DNA of 64,000 bases from Arthrobacter sp. MA-N2 (lineage in GTDB: Bacteria; Actinomycetota; Actinomycetes; Actinomycetales; Micrococcaceae), in contig NZ_KI912155.1 in the NCBI RefSeq assembly GCF_000517125.1, forward strand, positions 1,840,696 through 1,904,695, given 5' to 3'. The notes under the pieces were generated by a model. The model made no database searches. It had not been told where the DNA came from and saw only the letters and a program-made list of their open reading frames with translations. Shown here one piece after another: positions 16,569 to 24,865 of this stretch; within the stretch, counting starts at the first letter, position 1; every line of letters begins with the position of its first letter. Made by a program: the position numbers and the translations under genes.

Positions 16569-17459
16569 TCAGATCGCCTGGGCTTCGGAACGGTTTGGTG
16601 GCCGCCACTTGAGCAGCGTGTGCTCTAGCAGGGCGATGAGGTATTCCGCGCCGAGCGTTATCACGGCGATGATCACCATGCAGGCGAAGACCGTGTTCGG
16701 ATCGAAGGTTCCCTGTGCCTGGCTGATGATCAGGCCGATTCCCTGCTGGGCGCCGAGCACTTCAGCAACAAGTGCGCCGATGATCGCGAAGCCGAACGCC
16801 GTGTGCAAACTCGCGATGATCCACGTCATTGCCGAGGGAATCGTCACGTGGATCGCTACCTGAAGCGGCGATGCACCCAGGACGCGCACGTTTCCGACCA
16901 GGTTCTGGTCCACTTCGCGGACACCCTGGAAGGCGTTGAAGAAGACGACGAAGAAGACCAGGACCGCCGCGAGCAGCACCTTCGGGAATACTCCGAGGCC
17001 GAACGCCACGATGAAGATCGAGCCGAGCACGATTCTGGGGATGGAGTTCACGATCCGGATGTACGGGCCGACGACTTCCGACAGGTACTTGTTCGAGCCC
17101 AGGAGGATCCCGAGTACGACGCCAACGAGCGTTCCAAGCAAGAAGCCGTAGATGGCCTCCTGCATGGTCACCCAGAGGTTCTCCCAAATGGTCCCGAATG
17201 CCGTTCCCTTGGTGAAGAGATCGACCAGGCTGTTCCAAATCTCGGAAGGCTGGCCGAAGAAGAACTTGTCCACCCAGCCCTCCGTGGTGAACCACTGCCA
17301 GCCACCGATCACGATGATCGCGAGGATGGCACGGCCGGCCCAAACCCAAGTGGTCCGGCGCGTCATGGCACGCCGGGCCGAAGCCTTGAGCTCACTCGCT
17401 TGCGCTTGCTCTTTCTCTTGCTTCTGCACGGGAGCACCTTTATGGATTGTGGCAGTCAT
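16569..17459 (-). CDS. ABC transporter permease (SsuC/TauC type)
   Basis: A 296-residue BPD_transp_1 permease with six predicted membrane helices after a cytoplasmic N-terminus rich in Lys/Glu/Ala. The EAA-type coupling loop is visible as EVDQNLVGNVRVLGASPLQVAIHVTIPSAMTWI. It forms the membrane channel of the NMT1-type importer. Its start overlaps the ATPase stop by four bases (ATGA), showing translational coupling, and the binding-protein gene follows after 68 bases. Confidence 0.9.
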   Translation of the reverse strand: MTATIHKGAPVQKQEKEQAQASELKASARRAMTRRTTWVWAGRAILAIIVIGGWQWFTTEGWVDKFFFGQPSEIWNSLVDLFTKGTAFGTIWENLWVTMQEAIYGFLLGTLVGVVLGILLGSNKYLSEVVGPYIRIVNSIPRIVLGSIFIVAFGLGVFPKVLLAAVLVFFVVFFNAFQGVREVDQNLVGNVRVLGASPLQVAIHVTIPSAMTWIIASLHTAFGFAIIGALVAEVLGAQQGIGLIISQAQGTFDPNTVFACMVIIAVITLGAEYLIALLEHTLLKWRPPNRSEAQAI

Positions 17460-18304
17460 GCTGCTGCACCTGCCGATTGCTTGTAGGCCCGGGTGACTTC
17501 GTCCTTCAGGGACTCCCAGATCTGGCCCTGAAGCTCCAGGAATCGCTCCTCGTGGCGGATCTTCTGGACATCTCCACGCGGCCTGGGAAGGTCGATGTCG
17601 AAGACGTCCTTGATCGTGCCGGGGCTGCTGGTCATAATGACTACCTTGTCCGCGAGCGCCACTGCCTCGTCGAGATCGTGCGTAATGAACAGGACGGAGG
17701 GGCGCAGTTCCTCCCAGAGCTGCAGCAGCTCGTTCTGCATGATGGCCTTGGTCTGCACGTCGAGAGCGCCGAACGGCTCATCCATCAGCAGGATCCGCGG
17801 GTTGTTGATCAGGGCCGCGGCCATGGCCACACGCTTGCGCATGCCGCCGGACAACTGGTGCGGATACCGGTCCTCGAAACCCGCCAGACCCACGCGGCGC
17901 AGCCAGTCCCTCGCGAGCAAGGTTGCTTCCCGCTTGGGCGTGCCGAGCAAGACCGGGCCGATCAGGACGTTTCCGAGGACGGTCTTCCAGGGGAAGAGCG
18001 CATCCGCTTGGAACATGTAGCTGACACCATTGGTGATGCCGTCAACGATCTGATCGTGGACTCGCACGGAGCCGGCGCTGGGCCGCTCCAGTCCGGAAAC
18101 CTGAGCCAGCGTGGTGGACTTGCCGCAGCCTGTCGGCCCGACGATCGCACAGAACTGGCCGGGTTCGACCCGGAGCGTCACATCGCGGATGGCAGTGAAT
18201 GTCTCATGCTTGGGAGTGAGATAGCGCTTGGTCAACCCGACAATGTCGATGCCCGCGGCGTCTTCGGGGGCCCCGGGCGGCCGATGGGGGTGGTTAGCAT
18301 TCAT
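17456..18304 (-). CDS. ABC transporter ATP-binding protein (SsuB/TauB type)
   Basis: A 282-residue nucleotide-binding subunit with Walker A GPTGCGKST, Q-loop FQADALFPWKTV, signature LSGGMRKR, Walker B ILLMDEPFGALD and switch His in FITHDLDEA. It powers the importer with the permease and lipoprotein downstream. The ATG at 18304 has GAGAGG upstream. The gene is first in the operon and faces the sensor kinase gene across 288 bases, where both promoters must lie. Confidence 0.92.
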   Translation of the reverse strand: MNANHPHRPPGAPEDAAGIDIVGLTKRYLTPKHETFTAIRDVTLRVEPGQFCAIVGPTGCGKSTTLAQVSGLERPSAGSVRVHDQIVDGITNGVSYMFQADALFPWKTVLGNVLIGPVLLGTPKREATLLARDWLRRVGLAGFEDRYPHQLSGGMRKRVAMAAALINNPRILLMDEPFGALDVQTKAIMQNELLQLWEELRPSVLFITHDLDEAVALADKVVIMTSSPGTIKDVFDIDLPRPRGDVQKIRHEERFLELQGQIWESLKDEVTRAYKQSAGAAA

Positions 18305-18592
18305 AACGCTAAGACCTCTCTGTCTTTAGGATCATGTGGGCCGGAACGCCGGCCCTCTTACGCTGCTTCTTGTAGTCGCTTTCTTGCGTGATCCGGATCA
18401 CGGAAACTACGTCGAGCCTAGGAAGGAATAGTTCGGGCCAGAAGTCTTCAGTAAGTTGTGGGGCTTAACAGCAAAAGTGCAGGTTTTGTGCATTTATGCA
18501 CTACGGCGAGATCCGGGGCGGGCGTCTTGCTGCGTAGTGGCAGTGAACTTTGTCACATAAGCTGCTGGTGGGAGATGAGAAAGGGGTTGGCA

Positions 18593-20224
18593 GTGCACAT
18601 AGGGTTGCGCGCGCGCTGGAAGGCTCGGCCCCTTGCCTCCCAGATTCTCGTGTGGTTGCTCTGCATCCTTTTCGTGACAGTCACTTTGGGCGCGCTTCTC
18701 TACACCCAGATCAGCAACCAGACGCTCGAAGATCAGTACAGGCTCCGGGCGCTGGGGATTGCCACGACCGTGGCGCAGATGCCCGAAATCGTGACATCGC
18801 TGGGCAACGGCGATCCCACACACTCGATCCAGGCCATCGCGAGCAAAGTCCAGTCCCAAGCACAACCGGACTACGTCGTGGTCACCGACCGGAAAGGTGT
18901 CAGATACTCCCATCCGAATCCGGCCCTCATCGGACAAACCCTGGAAGAACCCGTCGCCGTCCTCGACGGGCAGACCCATGTCGGCATAGACCAAGGCAGC
19001 CTGGGACCCTCCGTCAACGCCAAGGCGCCGGTACGCGCGGCGGACGGGACCGTCGTCGGGCAGGTTTCAGTGGGGATCCTGGTGACCACGGAGAGCAGCG
19101 AGCTCGCCAAACAGGCGTTGCTCATTGCCGGTTATTCAGCCGTGGTGCTCGTCATCAGCGCAATGGGTTCGGCATTGTTGGCGCGCAGGATCAAGCGGGT
19201 CACCTTCGATCTCGAGCCGGTGGAGATTGCGTCCCTCTTGCAAGAGCGCGAAGCCCTGCTGCACGGCATCCGCGAAGCGATGATCGGGTTCGACGACGAC
19301 GGCCGGGTCACCGTTATCAACTCTGAGGCGCGCTCCCTGCTGCACCTCGAGGAAAACGTGCTGGGAGAGAAGATCGAGGACCTTCTGCCGCCCGGAAGGC
19401 TCCGTTCTTTGCTGACCGGCCAGATCAGCGGAACGGACCAGGTGGTCATCACTGAGGATGCCTTGCTCGTAGTGAACCGGATGTCCGTTGCCTTGGCTGG
19501 AAGGAGCATAGGCTCGGTGGTGACGTTGCGTGACCGTACCGAGGTTGAGGGCCTGGTGCGTGACCTTCGCTCGGTCGAAGGCCTGATGGAGGCCTTGCGC
19601 GCCCAGGAACATGAATACGCCAACCGGCTCCACGTGGTGGACGGACTCCTGGAACTCGGCGACGTGGACCAGGCAAGAAACTTCGTGTCACGGATTTCGG
19701 ACACCTCTCGATCGCTTGGCGAGGGCTTGCGCTCGCGGATCGAGCCGCCGGAGCTCGCGGCGCTATTACTCGCCAAAATCACCGTGGCTGCCGAGCAGGA
19801 TGTCGAAATATCGGTGACTGACGACTCGCAGCTGCGCCAACCATTCCTGGAGACTCAAGCTCTGCTGACGATCGTCGGAAACCTGCTGGACAACGCCGTC
19901 GAAATCCTTGCTGAACAACCCACGCCACGCGAGGTGACCATCCAGCTGGACGATTCCTCCGGCATTTTCATCTGCGTGACGGACAATGGGCCCGGTGTTC
20001 CCGCAGAATTGGTGGGCACGATCACCGCCGATGGATTCACCACCAAGGAACCGCGGCCAGGAATGCGGCGCGGGATAGGCCTTGCGCTGGTGAGCAGGAT
20101 CGTTCACCGGGCAGGAGGCACCATGGATGTTTTCCCGGGCCCCGGGGGACGCTTTGAAATCTGGTTGCCGGAACCCCGCTCGGAATCCGAAACCCCGGTC
20201 ATGACAGGAAAATCAATCGAATGA
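18593..20224 (+). CDS. CitA/DcuS-family sensor histidine kinase
   Basis: Counting from GTG 18593, two membrane helices (about 13-38 and 176-198) flank an extracellular PAS-like (sCache) domain with the citrate-sensor motif VRYSHPNPALIG. A cytoplasmic PAS domain follows (about 220-315). The phospho-acceptor H340 sits in AQEHEYANRLHVVDGLLELGD, typical of the DcuS/CitA group. The HATPase shows NLLDNAVEIL, DNGPGVP and RRGIGLALV. GTG 18593 has AAAGGGG six bases upstream. ATG 18575 is possible but its Shine-Dalgarno sequence is too close. It is coupled to the next gene by ATGA and probably senses an external carboxylate-like solute. Confidence 0.88.
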   Translation: MHIGLRARWKARPLASQILVWLLCILFVTVTLGALLYTQISNQTLEDQYRLRALGIATTVAQMPEIVTSLGNGDPTHSIQAIASKVQSQAQPDYVVVTDRKGVRYSHPNPALIGQTLEEPVAVLDGQTHVGIDQGSLGPSVNAKAPVRAADGTVVGQVSVGILVTTESSELAKQALLIAGYSAVVLVISAMGSALLARRIKRVTFDLEPVEIASLLQEREALLHGIREAMIGFDDDGRVTVINSEARSLLHLEENVLGEKIEDLLPPGRLRSLLTGQISGTDQVVITEDALLVVNRMSVALAGRSIGSVVTLRDRTEVEGLVRDLRSVEGLMEALRAQEHEYANRLHVVDGLLELGDVDQARNFVSRISDTSRSLGEGLRSRIEPPELAALLLAKITVAAEQDVEISVTDDSQLRQPFLETQALLTIVGNLLDNAVEILAEQPTPREVTIQLDDSSGIFICVTDNGPGVPAELVGTITADGFTTKEPRPGMRRGIGLALVSRIVHRAGGTMDVFPGPGGRFEIWLPEPRSESETPVMTGKSIE

Positions 20225-20892
20225 TCCGCACCTTGGTGGTCGACGACGACTTCCGCGTAGCGCGCATCCACGCCAGCCGCGTGGCCAAAATCGAGGGATA
20301 CGAATGCGTGGGCGAAGCACACACTGCGGCCGAAGCCCGGGAAGCCGTGCAGCGGCTCAAGCCTGACCTGCTTCTCCTCGATGTGTACCTCCCCGACGAA
20401 GACGGAATCAGCTTGTTGCGGTCCCTCCAAGCGGCAGGAGAAAAGCTCGACGCCGTCATGATCACCGCTGCCCGCGACCTTGAGACCGTCCGGGCTGCCA
20501 TGCGCGGGGGAGCGGTGTACTATCTCGTCAAACCGTTTGGCTTCGAGCAACTCCAAACCCAGCTGGAGGCTTATCGGCGCTGGCGGCGGGAGGCGGAATC
20601 CCGGACTGTGGCCGACCAGGCGACGGTGGACCAGCTCTTCAGCCTGCGCCGGACGGCTGCCCCGGCCCAAGGACCCCGGCGCCTGCCACCCACCATGCAA
20701 AAAGTCCTCGACATGGTGGTTCACTCCACGGAGCCCCTGGGCGCCTCGGAGATCGCGGGCAGCGTCGGCATCAGCCGCCCCACGGCCCAGCGCTACCTCA
20801 GCGAACTCGAACGCAAAGGACTCGTTGACCTGCATTTGGCCTACGGCGCGACCGGGCGGCCGGTGAACACGTACGTGGCCCGCAAAGGGTGA
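20221..20892 (+). CDS. CitB/DcuR-family response regulator
   Basis: A 223-residue protein. The receiver domain has the acidic triad DDD (8-10), phospho-acceptor D54 (LLLDVYLPD), ITA and K in LVKPFGFEQL. The C-terminal helix-turn-helix (about 160-215; LGASEIAGSVGISRPTAQRYLSELERKGL) is of the CitB/DcuR kind. Its ATG overlaps the kinase stop, so the pair is made together. In most actinobacteria such pairs control a CitMHS- or Dct-type carboxylate carrier. Here the nearest transporter is the divergent NMT1-type ABC operon, its likely target (inference). Confidence 0.9.
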   Translation: MIRTLVVDDDFRVARIHASRVAKIEGYECVGEAHTAAEAREAVQRLKPDLLLLDVYLPDEDGISLLRSLQAAGEKLDAVMITAARDLETVRAAMRGGAVYYLVKPFGFEQLQTQLEAYRRWRREAESRTVADQATVDQLFSLRRTAAPAQGPRRLPPTMQKVLDMVVHSTEPLGASEIAGSVGISRPTAQRYLSELERKGLVDLHLAYGATGRPVNTYVARKG

Positions 20893-20983
20893 GGCCCCGC
20901 GGCGGGATATGCTGCTGGCGCGGAGCACGGCTCCGCCGAGTCGGCGCCCAGCGCCGTGGCGGGGACATCTGTGGGGGTAGAAA

Positions 20984-22198
20984 GTGAAGAATTGGAGTCT
21001 GGCCATCGCGGCCGCGGCAGGAGCGTTCCTCACTCTCGGGGCGGTGCCCGCGGTAGCGGCCCCTGCGGAGGTTCTCGACGTCGGCGGGGTGCCTGTTGGC
21101 GTAGTGGTGGGTTCTGACGGCACGGCGTATGTGGGCAATTACGGCCCGGTTGGCGGCGTCCAGGTGATACCGCCCGGAGCGGTCCGGCCCTCCCGGACCA
21201 TCAGCACGGGAGGTTCCACATCAGGCCTGGCAATCGCCGCGGACGGCACCCTTTATGTCGCTGAGCGGGACAACGCCACGAATCAGTACGACGTCGGCGT
21301 CGTTCCCGCCGGCGCAAGCGGTGTAACACGGCGAATTCCGATTTCCCCCGGGAACCATCTGATCGCTTCCGGCCCCGATGGCACGATCTATGTGCCGAAC
21401 TCCTTGGAACACAGCGTGTCGGTCATCGCGCCGAACGGATCGACCGTGGACAGGACAGTAACGGTCGGGGCCGGACCCGTGGAGGTCGCGGTCACGAAGG
21501 ACGGGACCGCGTTTGTGTCAAATCAAGTTGAGGGGACGGTCTCTGTCATTCCTGCCGGGGCGCACGCAGTGTCACGGACCATTCAGCTCAGTTCGACACC
21601 CGGGCACACCGAGAACCCCCACGGGATCGCCGCGGGCCCCGACGGGACAATCTACGTCACCAACATCAGTTCCGATCAGCTCGCTGTCATCAAGCCGGGC
21701 GCTGACACTGTCACGTACCGCATTCCGGTCGCGGGAGGACCCCAAGAGGCGGTTGTCGGGCAGGACGGTACCCTCTACGTGGCCACCGTCCAAGGCGGAG
21801 TGATGTCCCTCATCCCGCCTGGCGCAACCGCCGTCGCATCGTCCATTCCCACCGAGAGGAACTCCGGCCATCTTGCGGTGGCTCTGGACGGGACGATCAT
21901 TGTGACGAGCCCGGGCAACGGCACGGGCAACGGCTCGGTATCCCGCTTCGCCCCTACGGCCACGGGCGCAGCGACTTCCGCAGCCTCGACACAGGCGTTG
22001 GCGATCGCCGTGCCCCAGCAAACGGACCAGGCCGCCGTAGGGCCGTCCGGCAACGGGATGGTGGGCCTGTGGAATTCCGTGACCGCTATCGCTGGCGGCG
22101 CCGCGGCAGTGGCAATCGCCGTCGTCGTCATGGTGGCGGCGGGACGCCGCAAGCGATCCCGCGTTTCCGGCAGTGGTGACACGGGGTCTACAGGCTAA
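20984..22198 (+). CDS. Secreted, membrane-anchored YVTN/NHL-like beta-propeller protein
   Basis: A signal peptide (MKNWSLAIAAAAGAFLTLGAVPAVAA) is followed by about seven repeats of roughly 40 residues, each with a blade core such as GSDGTAYVGNY, AADGTLYVAE, GPDGTIYVPN, TKDGTAFVSN, GPDGTIYVTN, GQDGTLYVAT and ALDGTIIVTS. Between these, the recurring IPAGA/IPPGA element links blades. After the propeller (about 330) come a Ser/Thr/Ala-rich spacer, one transmembrane helix (about 365-388) and a short basic cytoplasmic tail (GRRKRSR). There is no LPxTG motif. It probably displays the propeller on the outside of the membrane for binding. GTG 20984 has GGGGG upstream. The function is unknown. Confidence 0.8.
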   Translation: MKNWSLAIAAAAGAFLTLGAVPAVAAPAEVLDVGGVPVGVVVGSDGTAYVGNYGPVGGVQVIPPGAVRPSRTISTGGSTSGLAIAADGTLYVAERDNATNQYDVGVVPAGASGVTRRIPISPGNHLIASGPDGTIYVPNSLEHSVSVIAPNGSTVDRTVTVGAGPVEVAVTKDGTAFVSNQVEGTVSVIPAGAHAVSRTIQLSSTPGHTENPHGIAAGPDGTIYVTNISSDQLAVIKPGADTVTYRIPVAGGPQEAVVGQDGTLYVATVQGGVMSLIPPGATAVASSIPTERNSGHLAVALDGTIIVTSPGNGTGNGSVSRFAPTATGAATSAASTQALAIAVPQQTDQAAVGPSGNGMVGLWNSVTAIAGGAAAVAIAVVVMVAAGRRKRSRVSGSGDTGSTG

Positions 22199-22215
22199 AG
22201 CTTGGAAATGGCGGC

Positions 22216-22530
22216 TTAGGTGGAGCGACGGTTGCGCGCCTGATGCGCGAGCTGGATGAAGCCATAGACGAAGGCGGCCTCGATCAACACCATTAATCCG
22301 AGCCACAGCAACTCGCCCTTGCCGATAAAGTCGATTGCACCAACCAGGACGAGCACGGATCCCAGGACCAGCGCGTAGACGGCAAACCCGAAAGCCACCC
22401 TTGCGCTGCGTACTCCCGTCCGGAAGCCGAATCCATATGGTTCGCCTCCGGGTTGGCCGGGGACGCGATCGGGTCCCACGGGCTTAAGCCTGTCGAACTC
22501 ATCCCACGGATCCTGATCCTGATCGGCCAT
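22216..22530 (-). CDS. Small two-helix membrane protein
   Basis: From ATG 22530 the protein is 104 residues. It has an acidic, Pro/Gly-rich cytoplasmic N-terminus (MADQDQDPWDEFDRLKPVGP), two hydrophobic helices (about 45-67 and 72-93) and a basic end (HQARNRRST). Upstream in-frame starts at 22554 and 22608 are possible but have weaker coding character. It is convergent with the propeller gene (17 bases) and divergent from the membrane protein at 22656. I do not recognise a named family. Confidence 0.65.
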   Translation of the reverse strand: MADQDQDPWDEFDRLKPVGPDRVPGQPGGEPYGFGFRTGVRSARVAFGFAVYALVLGSVLVLVGAIDFIGKGELLWLGLMVLIEAAFVYGFIQLAHQARNRRST

Positions 22531-22655
22531 AGTCCCATTATCCCGCGAATCCATACCGCGAACCGTGCGAAGCTGACGGAGTTCCACTATGCCGGTTCCC
22601 GGCGCCACGCGTCATCTTCGGGAAACGTTCGGAAAGGCCATGGACAATAGGGGCC

Positions 22656-23498
22656 ATGATGCCCGAAGAACTCACCGCTAGCCCGCGGGTCAAGGACACC
22701 GTAGCTGTTGGCGGTCACCTGCAAAGCGCCGTATCCCGAGCCGCTGCTTCGAAAGTACCCGAAGTCACCGTCTTGTTCTGGGTGGTGAAGATCCTCACTA
22801 CGGGGATGGGCGAAACCACGTCCGATTTCCTGGTGCACCAATTCGAACCAGAGATCGCCTTGACCCTCGGATTCGCGGTCTTGCTGATTTCCTTGCTCCT
22901 GCAGTTCTCGGTCCGCCGCTACATCCCCTGGGTGTACTGGACCGCCGTCGCCATGGTCAGCGTGTTCGGAACCATGGCAGCCGACGCCGTTCACGTCGGA
23001 CTCGGCGTTCCTTACCAGGTGTCAACCCTGTTCTTCACCGTGGCGCTCGCTGTTGTCTTCCTGCTTTGGCACCGGCGCGAAAAGACACTGTCCATCCACA
23101 GCATCACCACCCGGCGTCGGGAGTCCTTCTACTGGGCCGCGGTGCTGACAACCTTCGCACTCGGCACAGCCGCCGGAGACCTGACCGCGTACACGCTCGG
23201 GCTGGGCTACTTCGCGTCGGGCATCATGTTCGCGGCCGTGATCGCCGTTCCTGCATTGGCGCATTGGCGCCGCTTGTTGGCGGCGATCCCGGCCTTCTGG
23301 TTCGCGTACATCCTGACCCGGCCGCTGGGGGCGTCCTTCTCTGACTGGACCGCCGTTTCCACTGACCGTGGGGGCCTCGACTGGGGCACCGGCCCGGTCA
23401 GCCTCGCCCTGGCGGCAGGGATAGCGGTGCTGGTCGCACTCATGACGATCAAGCGGAGCCATGATCCTGAGCGGCAGGATCATTTAACACAGGTGTGA
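22656..23498 (+). CDS. COG4705-like integral membrane protein with internal duplication
   Basis: A 280-residue protein with about eight to nine membrane helices. Two related halves are visible. The first has KVPEVTVLFWVVKILTTGMGETTSDFL, a sequence typical of COG4705 proteins. The second has ESFYWAAVLTTFALGTAAGDLTAYTLGLGY. Both place an acidic residue and a Thr/Ser within a glycine-rich helix (MGETTSDF and LGTAAGDLTA). Paired Asp/Glu residues in membrane helices suggest cation or proton coupling, but no transport activity can be assigned here. The ATG at 22656 is preceded by GGACAATAGGGG. Confidence 0.75.
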   Translation: MMPEELTASPRVKDTVAVGGHLQSAVSRAAASKVPEVTVLFWVVKILTTGMGETTSDFLVHQFEPEIALTLGFAVLLISLLLQFSVRRYIPWVYWTAVAMVSVFGTMAADAVHVGLGVPYQVSTLFFTVALAVVFLLWHRREKTLSIHSITTRRRESFYWAAVLTTFALGTAAGDLTAYTLGLGYFASGIMFAAVIAVPALAHWRRLLAAIPAFWFAYILTRPLGASFSDWTAVSTDRGGLDWGTGPVSLALAAGIAVLVALMTIKRSHDPERQDHLTQV

Positions 23499-23668
23499 CA
23501 GTCCGGAAAACCGGCCCCGAGGAGTAGCCAAAACCCTTGAGTTACGGGGCTCCGGGTCGCTGAATGTCTTGTTCAACACACTATTCGCTGACGGCGTGTA
23601 CTATGCCCTAAACTGCTTCACTGAGGTGCCTGAAATGGCACTATGCAGCAACGAAAGTGAACCACACA

Positions 23669-23971
23669 ATGGCTACCGACTACGACGCCCCACGCAAGAC
23701 CGAAGAAGAGTCTCCCGCCGAATCGCTTGAGGCCCTTCAGGCGTCGCGCGGCTCCGGTGCCCAGACCGCCGTGATCGACGTCGACGAGAACGATACAGCC
23801 GAGGGCATCGACCTTCCGGGTGCCGATCTGTCCGGTGAAGAACTGACCGTCATCGTTGTCCCGGAGCAGTCCGATGAATTTACCTGCTCATCGTGCTTCC
23901 TGGTCCGTCACCGCTCGCAAATCGCGCTGGAAAAGAATGGCCTCAAGTACTGCCGCGACTGCGAAGGCTAA
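23669..23971 (+). CDS. DUF4193 family zinc-ribbon-like protein
   Basis: A 100-residue acidic protein starting MATDYDAPRKTEEESPAESLEAL. It ends in a small metal-binding motif: CSSCFLVRHRSQIA, then YCRDCEG, two CxxC knuckles about 20 residues apart. This is the DUF4193 signature, a family found widely in actinobacteria and thought to be associated with the transcription or RNA machinery, though its role is not established. The ATG at 23669 is preceded by ACGAAAG. An in-frame GTG twelve bases earlier is less likely. Confidence 0.88.
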   Translation: MATDYDAPRKTEEESPAESLEALQASRGSGAQTAVIDVDENDTAEGIDLPGADLSGEELTVIVVPEQSDEFTCSSCFLVRHRSQIALEKNGLKYCRDCEG

Positions 23972-24133
23972 CTCTCCGATATTTCGGGTACTGGAGCGTC
24001 CTCGCATTCTGGTTCTCACGGTGGGAAATATTTTCAGCTGAATGGCGTCACTCTGGCCGGGTTGGCATCTATTGAGTGTGGCAGCCGTGTTGCGCCCTTG
24101 CGCGGACGGCACATTCATTGAAAAGAGAGTTGC

Positions 24134-24865
24134 ATGAATACTGTGCTGACAACCCGCAATATTTCCAAGTCGTTCGGTAGTGGTTCCGGCGCGGCCCCGG
24201 TTGACGTCCTGAAGGGTATTTCGCTCAATGTTCAACTCGGCGAAATGGTGACGATTGTCGGGCCGAGCGGCTCGGGCAAGTCGACGCTCATGCAGTGCAT
24301 GTCGGGCTTGGACGCGGTCACTACGGGCGAGGTGACCATCGCTGGTACGGACATCGGCGCCTTGGACCCCGATCAGGCGGCCGAGTTCCGACGGGACAAC
24401 ATCGCCTTCGTCTTCCAGTCCTACAATCTGATTCCGGCCTTCACCGCGTTCGACAATGTAGCGCTCGCAATGCGCATGTCCCGTGGCACCGTTGATCGGA
24501 CCGCAGTGACGTCGGCATTGAATTCGGTCGGCCTGGGCGAGGTATCCGACCGGCGGCCGGGGCAGCTGTCGGGCGGACAGCAACAGCGCGTCGCGATCGC
24601 GCGGGCCTTGGCGACTTCTCCGCACCTGCTGTTCGCCGATGAGCCGACAGGGGCGCTGGATTCAGAAGCCGGCAGCCGGGTGTTGCGGCTGCTGCGCGAC
24701 TATGCCTCCGAGGGGAAGAGCGTAGTGATGGTGACACACGATCTCGAAGCGGCTGCGCTCGGCGACCGGGTGCTGGTCATGCGCGACGGGCAGATCCACG
24801 GTGAACTCCACAGCCCGACTGTGACCGACGTCCTCGACGCGGTCGAGCACGCTCGGAGGTCATGA
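24134..24865 (+). CDS. MacB/LolD-type ABC transporter ATP-binding protein
   Basis: A 243-residue ATPase of the lipoprotein/macrolide-exporter group: Walker [11 protein letters not shown]-loop [16 protein letters not shown], signature LSGGQQQR, Walker [13 protein letters not shown], and switch His in [17 protein letters not shown] is typical of MacB/YknY/BceA-like systems that drive FtsX-type permeases. AAAAGAGAG precedes ATG 24134. It overlaps the permease gene by four bases (ATGA). Such pairs can export peptides or transmit conformational change to envelope enzymes. Confidence 0.9.
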   Translation: MNTVLTTRNISKSFGSGSGAAPVDVLKGISLNVQLGEMVTIVGPSGSGKSTLMQCMSGLDAVTTGEVTIAGTDIGALDPDQAAEFRRDNIAFVFQSYNLIPAFTAFDNVALAMRMSRGTVDRTAVTSALNSVGLGEVSDRRPGQLSGGQQQRVAIARALATSPHLLFADEPTGALDSEAGSRVLRLLRDYASEGKSVVMVTHDLEAAALGDRVLVMRDGQIHGELHSPTVTDVLDAVEHARRS

